A stretch of 8,602 nucleotides of DNA from RGIG8767 sp964386235 (GTDB taxonomy: Bacteria > Bacillota > Clostridia > Lachnospirales > Lachnospiraceae): contig CAYLSH010000084.1 in NCBI GenBank assembly GCA_964386235.1, positions 1 to 8,602 of the forward strand. The letters are read 5' to 3'. This document shows positions 1 to 5,972 of this stretch, one piece after another (position 1 is the stretch's first letter; the number at the start of each line of letters is the position of its first letter). Position numbers and translations under genes: made by a program. The notes under the pieces were generated by a model that was not told the origin of the DNA, searched no databases, and saw only the letters and a program-made list of their open reading frames with translations.

Positions 1-141
1 AATTTTAAATGGAAAGCCTCAGCCCCAACCACCACATCCTGTAAAGCCCATGGTGTTTTCTGTTACGACACCCCATGTACTTCATGGAAATGGACCGACA
101 ACGCAACCACAGTAAACACCATAACCGATTCAAACAAATGA
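1..141 (+). other. 3' end of an unrecognised reading frame, cut by the window edge
   Basis: Two + strand frames run in open from the window edge. One ends with TAA at 113-115 and gives a 37-residue proline- and glutamine-rich tail (it contains N-G-K-P-Q-P-Q-P-P-H-P). The other ends with TGA at 139-141 and gives a 46-residue tail with three cysteines. I cannot tell from this little sequence which is translated, and I recognise neither. A short hairpin followed by a T run lies immediately downstream, which fits the end of a transcription unit on this strand. Because the stretch lies on the recombinase side of the junction, I infer that it is cargo of the integrated element. Confidence 0.3.
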
Positions 142-164
142 TAATCCTAAAGGGGTTATTTTTT
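141..164 (+). terminator. Weak candidate intrinsic terminator
   Basis: The arms ATAATCC (141-147) and GGGTTAT (153-159) can pair over seven positions, including one T-G wobble, around a five-base loop. A T run ends the structure (159-164). The stem is short and mostly A-T, so termination may be partial. Its place right after the stops at 115 and 141 supports the call. Confidence 0.4.
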
Positions 165-357
165 GCATAAAAATATAACCGCAAAATTAATTCACAAGTG
201 ACAAGCGATGGACATATTCATACTATAATAATATTGAATAGTTTTACTAGATACAGTTTTAAAATGTTCAGCCATAAATTTTCCTCACTCGCAATTTTAT
301 AGCTTCATAATAGCACAGATTAGTATTGTTTGGAATCATTGCTGATTAGAACGATAA
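165..357. other. AT-rich stretch without a supported gene
   Basis: All three + strand frames carry several stops here, and no minus-strand frame of useful length is present. I see no tRNA, rRNA or riboswitch fold and no repeat array. The only candidate signal is a promoter-like TATAAT, listed separately. Composition is strongly AT-rich, like the element downstream. From about 370 the sequence becomes richer in G+C, near where the open frame preceding the recombinase begins. Confidence 0.5.
198..229 (+). promoter_or_regulatory. Candidate promoter ahead of the recombinase unit
   Basis: A perfect TATAAT sits at 224-229. GTGACA (198-203) matches the TTGACA -35 box in five of six positions, but the spacer is 20 bp, longer than the usual 17. 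In such AT-rich DNA a TATAAT can occur by chance. It is the best + strand candidate upstream of the small frame and the recombinase gene, and I see no better one in 165-492. Confidence 0.25.
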
Positions 358-750
358 AGTAGGCATCTGATCCAAATAACCCAACCGGTACAGCGGGCAC
401 AGCCGGACAAATCAGCGCGCTTCAAGGAAAAAGCAGAGAACCGGATTTCAAAAGTAATAGAAGAGATAGAAAAATTACAGAAGCTATCTATCATGGAAGG
501 ACAATGGAAAGAATATCAGTCAACGAATAATCATAAAGATAGTAGCAAGAGAAAAAAGGCAGGAAATAATTTGAAAAATGCTACCGGACATAGTCAGTGT
601 GACGCGTTACAATCCCACACCCGGTTAGGAGTAGAGAAAGAAATACTGATAAACATAATTAGTTTATTAGTTACTACCGGGAATTTAACAGAAACAGAGG
701 GAATCAAGATAAAGCAATTGATTTCTAATGCGAAGAGCAGGAGGTTGTAA
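358..750 (+). pseudogene. Small unrecognised frame before the recombinase, possibly 5'-truncated
   Basis: This frame is open from the stop at 355-357 to TAA at 748-750. The only ATG is at 493 (85 residues) and has no convincing ribosome site in front of it. The 45 codons before that ATG look coding: charged and helical, with E-K-A-E-N-R-I-S-K-V-I-E-E-I-E-K-L. Yet they contain no ATG, GTG or TTG. The simplest reading is a gene that has lost its 5' end, or a mosaic of two remnants. The last 40 residues (V-E-K-E-I-L-I-N-I-I-S-L-L onward) resemble a short helical hairpin of the SHOCT kind, but this is only an impression. The frame stops two bases before the recombinase start and carries its ribosome site, so translational coupling or a helper role is possible. 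Confidence 0.35.
739..744 (+). promoter_or_regulatory. Ribosome binding site of the recombinase
   Basis: A perfect AGGAGG lies 8 bases before the ATG at 753 and inside the end of the preceding small frame. It fixes the recombinase start and predicts strong translation. Confidence 0.85.
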
Positions 751-752
751 CA

Positions 753-2609
753 ATGGCTTATGATAACATTAATTTAAACAGTTCCTTAAGAGTTGTAATT
801 TACAATAGATGTTCGACAGAGGAACTGGCGCAGGTAGATGCATTAGAAAGACAGGTAGAATACAGTAGAGATTATTGTTTAAAACGTAATTGGACAATAG
901 TACATCAATATATAGAAGCTAAATCCGGCACCAGTGCAGAACATCGCTACGAATACAGAAAATTATATGCAAGTTTGTCAACGATGGATTACGATTTGGT
1001 TGTAGTTAAGTCGCAGGACAGATTGATGCGAAGTGATTTAGAGTGGAATTTATTCATAAGAGAATTATTGAAAACAGGTAAAAGATTATTCTTTTACATA
1101 GATAACAAATTGTATAATCATGAACAGGACCATATGGTCTATAGTATGATTTCAAAATTCAATGAGTTTCAGAGTGTCATGCTTTCAGAAAAGATAAGGG
1201 ATGCACATGCAAAAAGGCAGGAATTTAAAACTGGGATCAATATATGCAGGGAAATGTTTGGATGGGACAAAGTAGAAACAAATGTATACAAGATAAATGA
1301 AGAAGAGGCGGCTGCAATCAGAGAAGCATTTGAACTTGTGCGAGGCGGCATGGGATTTTATCGTTTAGCAAAGTATATGTATGAAAAAGGTTATCGTTCA
1401 AAGGGAACATCCGGAACCAGGAGCATGGAGCCGGGGATGATATCTGCTACATGGTGGAGAAATGGCTGTATCTATAATCCAAGGATGCATGGAACAATTG
1501 TAATGAACAAGGATAATATGAATTTTTGGACGAAGAAAAGAGAGCAGAATCCGGAGGAAGATTGGATATACTATGAAAATGCACTGCCGGCTATCGTTAG
1601 TAAAGAGTATCAGGAAGAAACCATAGAAATGCTTAAAAGCAGAGGATACAAGACAGGCGTAGAGGATAGAGTACTAATGAGAAAGCATTTATATACAAAC
1701 AAAATTGTATGTAAATCATGTGGTTGTTATTATTATCGTTATAGAGTGAAAACAGGAACACCAAATGAATTGAAGAACTGGAAATGCTCAAAGAAAATTC
1801 AGCTAGGACAAGAACAATGCAACAACATTGTAATAGAAGAAACAGTTTTAAGTGAATTGATAGACAAGAAGGCAAAAGAGAAGTTTAAGAAGTTGTTTCA
1901 AAAAGACACAGGCATTATAGATAAGGCTATGAAATACATAGAAATTGCTCTAAAGGATGATTCAAGTGATAGTATTTTATGTAACTTGGAGGAAGAACTA
2001 CAACGACAGGAAAAGAAAAAAGATATCTTATTCAATAAATTAACAGATGGTGTAATAAATGATTCTGACTTTAGAGAATATAATGAAAAGCTTCAAAATG
2101 AAATTCAGAAGCTTACAGATAAGGTAGAAGTTCTAAAGAGTATGAGATATTCATATAATGATTACAAGGCTAAACTTGAGAAGATTAGAAAAGTATTATA
2201 TAATGGCTCAATGGAGCAGGATGCAATTACCATGCAATTAAAAAATATAATTGAAAAGATAGTAGTTGAGCCGGATAGTCATATTACTGTATTCTTTGAA
2301 AAGGACAAGTTGAGTGATTTATTAGGTTTATACAATGTAATAGAGATTGTTAACAAGATAGATAAAGGTATATTTACACTGGAATTTGAGTATCGCAGGG
2401 AGAAGAAATGGGAGAAGCAGAGGCGTGAGACAAACGGGAAAGTGTTGGAATTATTTTCAAAAAATCCGAACTTGAAAATCCCGGATTGCGCTAAGATTTT
2501 AAATATGAAATACAGTTATATTTACACTTCTGTTGCACAGTTGCGTAAAATAGGAAAATTAGAGCATAAACAGTTAGATTTTAATACAGGTATATGGATA
2601 GTAAAGTAG
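753..2609 (+). CDS. Large serine recombinase (site-specific integrase/excisionase)
   Basis: This 618-residue protein has the full layout of large serine recombinases, which cut and rejoin attachment sites to insert or remove mobile elements. The N-terminal resolvase domain (about 12-160) carries the nucleophile Ser21 in Y-N-R-C-S-T, the D89-R90-L-M-R93 motif, and S-E-K-I-R at 145-149 at the start of the long helix. A recombinase DNA-binding domain follows (about 165-310), then a zinc ribbon with Cys320, Cys323, Cys345 and Cys356 (Cys325 also nearby), and a coiled coil (about 410-480). The last 60 residues (about 560-618) look like a helix-turn-helix or winged-helix domain, an addition not found in every member. 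No catalytic residue appears lost, so it should be active. It is AT-rich compared with the cell-wall genes downstream and lies about 50 bases from a split host gene, as expected for the gene next to an element's attachment site. It resembles skin-element recombinases such as SpoIVCA in type, but I cannot place it in a subfamily. Confidence 0.95.
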   Translation: MAYDNINLNSSLRVVIYNRCSTEELAQVDALERQVEYSRDYCLKRNWTIVHQYIEAKSGTSAEHRYEYRKLYASLSTMDYDLVVVKSQDRLMRSDLEWNLFIRELLKTGKRLFFYIDNKLYNHEQDHMVYSMISKFNEFQSVMLSEKIRDAHAKRQEFKTGINICREMFGWDKVETNVYKINEEEAAAIREAFELVRGGMGFYRLAKYMYEKGYRSKGTSGTRSMEPGMISATWWRNGCIYNPRMHGTIVMNKDNMNFWTKKREQNPEEDWIYYENALPAIVSKEYQEETIEMLKSRGYKTGVEDRVLMRKHLYTNKIVCKSCGCYYYRYRVKTGTPNELKNWKCSKKIQLGQEQCNNIVIEETVLSELIDKKAKEKFKKLFQKDTGIIDKAMKYIEIALKDDSSDSILCNLEEELQRQEKKKDILFNKLTDGVINDSDFREYNEKLQNEIQKLTDKVEVLKSMRYSYNDYKAKLEKIRKVLYNGSMEQDAITMQLKNIIEKIVVEPDSHITVFFEKDKLSDLLGLYNVIEIVNKIDKGIFTLEFEYRREKKWEKQRRETNGKVLELFSKNPNLKIPDCAKILNMKYSYIYTSVAQLRKIGKLEHKQLDFNTGIWIVK

Positions 2610-2672
2610 TCGGAACAGTAGAGCCTTTTAATTTAGGTATCAAAATAAGAACACTGTTAACCCGGTTTTTGT
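2610..2672 (+). other. Element-host junction (hybrid attachment site region)
   Basis: Element DNA ends and host PBP sequence begins within this stretch. PBP-like codons (N-P-V-F-V-N-V-G-L) can be followed back to AAC at 2659. Before it the codon is GTT rather than the TGT (Cys) expected in S-C-N-P-V-F, and the frame is closed by TAA at 2629-2631. The crossover therefore probably lies close to 2650-2661. Nearby are a 6-bp inverted repeat, AACAGT (2614-2619) with ACTGTT (2653-2658), and CAAAA (2641-2645) with TTTTG (2667-2671), which may or may not belong to recombinase half-sites. Serine recombinases exchange at a 2-bp core, which cannot be fixed without the other junction. Confidence 0.65.
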
Positions 2673-3315
2673 GAACGTGGGTCTGAGGCTGGGAAGCGAA
2701 CGCTTTTATGAATATTTTGAAAAATTCGGTCTGCTATCCAAAACCGGCATCGATCTGCCGGGAGAAGCAGGTACCATTATGCATGAGAAGGATAAAATCG
2801 GATTGGTGGAACTGGCGACGATTTCTTTCGGACAGTCATTTCAGATTACACCCATTCAGGTTATTACAACGGTTTCATCCCTGATCAATGGCGGAAAACG
2901 CATTACACCCCATCTGGCGGTAAAAACGGTGGATGATGAGGGAAATGTCAAACGTGTTTTTCAATATGACAATGACAAAGAGATTCTTTCCGAAGAAACC
3001 AGTGCACAACTTCGTGATATTCTTGAAAAAGTAGTAAGCGAAGGCGGCGGCAAAAATGGTGCGGTGGAAGGCTTTTCCATCGGCGGAAAGACGGCTACGA
3101 GTGAAACCCTGCCGCGAGGAAGGGGGAAGTATATTTCCTCTTTTATCGGATTTGCCCCTGCGAATGATCCGCAGGTTATTGCGATCGCGATCATTAACCA
3201 CCCACAGGGAACCTATTATGGAGGAACAATCGCCGCACCCATCATACGGCAGCTGTTTCAAAATATTCTTCCTTATTTAGAGGAAATGGATTATAATGAT
3301 TCGATAGGCAGTTGA
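2659..3315 (+). pseudogene. spoVD: 3' fragment of a class B penicillin-binding protein gene (SpoVD/FtsI type), split by the element
   Basis: About 218 C-terminal residues of a class B PBP transpeptidase remain. These enzymes cross-link peptidoglycan outside the membrane; SpoVD does so for the spore cortex and FtsI at the septum. Visible family blocks are N-P-V-F at the start (just after the SxN motif), K-T-G-I-D-L-P-G-E-A-G, S-F-G-Q-S-F-Q-I-T-P-I-Q, and G-G-K-T-A-T-S-E, whose KTAT (3088-3099) is the third active-site motif with Ala in place of the common Gly. The protein ends soon after N-I-L-P-Y-L without a PASTA domain. The membrane anchor, dimerisation domain, catalytic SxxK serine and the SxN serine itself are missing, so the fragment cannot be active. 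The first in-frame start, GTG at 2671, has no ribosome site, so it is probably not translated alone. The rest of the frame looks undamaged, as if function could return on excision. SpoVD is preferred over FtsI because loss of FtsI should be lethal, but sequence alone does not decide this. Confidence 0.85.
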
Positions 3316-3350
3316 AATATTACCTAATAGGAAAAGAGGATTAACATAAC

Positions 3351-4712
3351 ATGACAGTAACAGGAAAAAAAGTATTGGTTGCCGGATGCGGCATCAGCGG
3401 AATGGCTTCGGCATCGTTACTATACAGGGTTGGTGCGGAAGTGATCCTGTTTGATACCAATGAAAATATGAACAAAGGAGATATTTTAGAAAGACTGGAT
3501 AAAGAAGTCCGTGCAGAGATTGTTTTGGGAAAGATAGAAGATGATCTGGCGGACCAGTTGGAACTGGTGGTGTTAAGTCCCGGCATTGCGACGGATGCCG
3601 ATTTTGTCTTGGAATTAAAACAACGTGGCATCACAATCTGGGGCGAGATAGAGCTGGCTTATCAGTTTGCAAAAGGGCGTGTGGCGGCGATCACAGGAAC
3701 CAACGGTAAGACCACGACAACAGCACTGACCGGAGAGATCATGCGCAATTATTTTAAAAGTGTGTTTGTTGTAGGAAATATTGGAAATGCATATACAAAA
3801 GAAGCACTTTATACGCAGGAAGATTCGGTAACGGTGGCGGAGATCAGCAGTTTCCAACTGGAAACGATACAGGACTTTTGCCCGCATGTAGCGGCAATCC
3901 TGAACATTACACCGGATCATCTGAATCGCCATCACACCATGGAAGAGTATGTCAGAGTAAAAGAATCCATTGTGAAAAATCAGACAAAAGATGATTTTTG
4001 CGTGCTGAATTATGAGGATCCCTACACAAGGGAATTTGGCAGTCAACTGAAGGGACGTGTGATCTGGTTTTCTTCTGCCCGGAAGCCGGAAAATGGTTTT
4101 TATCTGGATGAGGATGAGATTTGTAAGGTTGTGGACGGGAAGAAGGAAGTTTTACTCAACATAGCAGAAACCAAACTTTTAGGCGTTCATAATATGGAAA
4201 ATATCATGGCTGCCATCGCGATCTGTGAGGCTTTTGGTGTGCCGATGCATGTCATTTTGGATTCTGTGCGTGCCTTCAAAGCGGTGGAACACCGAATTGA
4301 GTTTGTGGCAACCAAAAAAGGAGTGGATTATTACAACGATTCGAAGGGAACCAATCCCGATGCGGCAATTAAGGGAATCCGTGCCATGAACAAGAAAACG
4401 ATCCTGATTGGCGGGGGATATGATAAAGAAAGTACCTATGATGAATGGATTGAAAGTTTTGACGGTAAAGTCAAACTTTTGGTTCTGATCGGACAGACAA
4501 GGGAAAAGATTGCCGAATGTGCCAAAAAACACGGCATGCAGAATATTGTTTTGGCGGATACGTTTGAAGAGGCAATGGATATCTGTGTGAAAGAAAGCAG
4601 ACCGGGCGAGGCGGTATTGCTTTCGCCGGCGTGTGCAAGCTGGGGAATGTTTCCCAATTATGAAGTGCGGGGGAAACGCTTTAAAGAAATGGTGCATGCC
4701 ATAGAAGATTAG
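3351..4712 (+). CDS. murD: UDP-N-acetylmuramoyl-L-alanine--D-glutamate ligase
   Basis: MurD adds D-glutamate to UDP-MurNAc-L-alanine in the cytoplasm, using ATP, as the second amino-acid step of peptidoglycan precursor synthesis. The 453 residues match the family length. The N-terminal substrate domain starts with a Rossmann-like G-C-G-I-S-G (about residue 12). The ATP loop G-T-N-G-K-T-T-T-T is at 116-124, and the Mur ligase D-H-L motif at 189-191. H314-R-I-E and N-D-S-K-G-T-N (D330, S331, K332) open the C-terminal domain, and S-P-A-C-A-S-W (425-431) is the MurD signature near the end. The ATG at 3351 is preceded by AGAGGA (3335-3340). It starts 36 bases after the PBP stop and ends 21 bases before ftsW, so it is transcribed with its neighbours. 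In many Firmicutes mraY sits immediately before it; here it does not. Confidence 0.97.
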   Translation: MTVTGKKVLVAGCGISGMASASLLYRVGAEVILFDTNENMNKGDILERLDKEVRAEIVLGKIEDDLADQLELVVLSPGIATDADFVLELKQRGITIWGEIELAYQFAKGRVAAITGTNGKTTTTALTGEIMRNYFKSVFVVGNIGNAYTKEALYTQEDSVTVAEISSFQLETIQDFCPHVAAILNITPDHLNRHHTMEEYVRVKESIVKNQTKDDFCVLNYEDPYTREFGSQLKGRVIWFSSARKPENGFYLDEDEICKVVDGKKEVLLNIAETKLLGVHNMENIMAAIAICEAFGVPMHVILDSVRAFKAVEHRIEFVATKKGVDYYNDSKGTNPDAAIKGIRAMNKKTILIGGGYDKESTYDEWIESFDGKVKLLVLIGQTREKIAECAKKHGMQNIVLADTFEEAMDICVKESRPGEAVLLSPACASWGMFPNYEVRGKRFKEMVHAIED

Positions 4713-4733
4713 AATCGGAAAGGGGCTGTTTGG

Positions 4734-5891
4734 ATGCAGACTCAGAGAGGAAGAAGGCGTTCGGGGGAATACTATTTTGATTACAGTCTGGTTTTTATTG
4801 TCCTGTTTTTATTGGGATTCGGACTGATTATGGTGTATTCTGCAAGCGCTTACGAAGCATCGGTCTCCGAGAAATTGGGGTATGATGCGGCATATTATTT
4901 CAAAAAACAGGCGATGGCGGCGGCGTTGGGCCTGGCAGCCATGGTGGTGGTTTCTAAGATTCCCTACCATTTCTGGGAGAAATTTGCCATACCTGCCTAT
5001 ATTGTTTCCGCAGTACTGATTATATTGGTTCTTACACCGCTCGGATATGAAGCAAATGGTGCAAGACGATGGCTGAGACTGGGGATTTCCATTCAGCCGG
5101 CGGAGATAGCCAAACTGGCAATGATTTTATTCTTATCCAGTTTCATATACAGCATGGGCAATGCGATCCGTACAAGAAAAGGATTCCTGGTCGTTCTTTG
5201 TGTTCCGCTTCCCATCTGTGCACTGGTATGGTTTATTACGGAAAATATGAGTTCAGCGATCATCATCTTTGGAATCGCGTTACTGATGCTGTTTGTAGCG
5301 AGCCCCGATTATAAAAAGTTTTTTCTTATCGCGGTTATCGGTGTGGTAGCGGTAGTGTTATTTGTTTTTGCTTTCAAGCAACTCGAAGGCTCCGAACTTT
5401 TAGGTGTCCGTGGTGCGCGTGTGTTGGCGTGGATGGATCCGGAAGCCTATGCATCCGGGAAAGGGTTCCAGACACTTCAGGCATTGTATGCCATCGGATC
5501 CGGAGGGATCTTTGGGAAGGGTCTCGGACAGAGTATGCAGAAACTGGGATTTTTGCCGGAGATTCAGAATGATATGATCTTTGCGCTGGTGTGTGAAGAA
5601 TTAGGATTGTTTGGCGGTATTGCCATTGTTTTGATGTTTCTTTTACTCATCTGGCGTTTTATGGTGATCGCCAATAATGCATCCGATCTGTTTGGCGCAT
5701 TGCTGGTAGTGGGTGTTCTTGGACATATTGCGATTCAGGTTATTTTAAACATCGCCGTTGTAACCAATACGATTCCCAATACCGGAATTTCCCTTCCTTT
5801 TATCAGTTACGGTGGTTCTTCGGTCATGTTCCTTTTGATTGAGATCGGTCTGGTGCTGAGTGTGGCAAGAGGAATCCGTGTAAAGGACTAG
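4734..5891 (+). CDS. ftsW: SEDS-family peptidoglycan polymerase FtsW (or its paralogue SpoVE)
   Basis: FtsW is an integral membrane glycosyltransferase that polymerises lipid II into glycan strands at the septum, paired with a class B PBP. The 385 residues contain about ten hydrophobic segments, the first at 16-39. Family motifs are W-L-R-L-G followed by Q-P-A-E at 121-124 with Lys127, G-K-G-L-G-Q-S, and L-P-E-I-Q-N-D with Asp280 in the large extracellular loop, the conserved acidic position of SEDS enzymes. N-T-G-I-S-L-P-F-I-S-Y-G-G-S-S lies in the last third. The ATG at 4734 follows an AAGGGG ribosome site 8 bases upstream. Its usual partner PBP may be the very gene split by the element. 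In Bacillus the dcw-encoded SEDS protein is the sporulation paralogue SpoVE, so an FtsW or SpoVE role cannot be told apart here. Confidence 0.93.
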   Translation: MQTQRGRRRSGEYYFDYSLVFIVLFLLGFGLIMVYSASAYEASVSEKLGYDAAYYFKKQAMAAALGLAAMVVVSKIPYHFWEKFAIPAYIVSAVLIILVLTPLGYEANGARRWLRLGISIQPAEIAKLAMILFLSSFIYSMGNAIRTRKGFLVVLCVPLPICALVWFITENMSSAIIIFGIALLMLFVASPDYKKFFLIAVIGVVAVVLFVFAFKQLEGSELLGVRGARVLAWMDPEAYASGKGFQTLQALYAIGSGGIFGKGLGQSMQKLGFLPEIQNDMIFALVCEELGLFGGIAIVLMFLLLIWRFMVIANNASDLFGALLVVGVLGHIAIQVILNIAVVTNTIPNTGISLPFISYGGSSVMFLLIEIGLVLSVARGIRVKD

Positions 5892-5972
5892 TGTAAAAAA
5901 CGATGTACTAGATACGAAATCCATTTCCGTGAATACAATAGTATTAAGAATTGTTTTTCCGGAAGGTAGAGC
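5892..5972 (+). promoter_or_regulatory. 81-base ftsW-murA gap with a weak promoter-like element
   Basis: This is the longest gap inside the murD-to-divIB run. TACAAT (5934-5939) fits a sigma-A -10 box in five of six positions, but GATACG 17 bp upstream is a poor -35. Read as AATACAAT (5932-5939), with ATA-containing sequence at 5912-5917, it also loosely resembles the mother-cell sigma-E pattern (CATACAAT at -10). Neither match is strong. The murA ribosome site GGAAGG is at 5961-5966. No convincing terminator hairpin is present, so read-through from ftsW is expected. Confidence 0.25.

Noticed and set aside
619..626. ACCCGGTT occurs here and again at 2660-2667 at the junction, suggesting a direct repeat of an attachment core.
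   Set aside because: The first copy lies inside the small frame before the recombinase with no PBP sequence next to it. An 8-base match in a few kilobases can easily arise by chance.
1..750. A CRISPR array, tRNA or riboswitch in the gene-poor left part.
   Set aside because: No regularly spaced repeats, cloverleaf arms or known conserved riboswitch core are visible on either strand.
2671..3315. A free-standing 214-residue PBP-like protein starting at GTG 2671.
   Set aside because: There is no ribosome site, homology continues upstream of the GTG, and the catalytic SxxK serine would be absent. It is a gene fragment, not a complete gene.
4179..4697. A 172-residue open frame on the minus strand.
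   Set aside because: It lies entirely within murD, which is strongly supported by motifs along its length. The minus frame has no recognisable domain.
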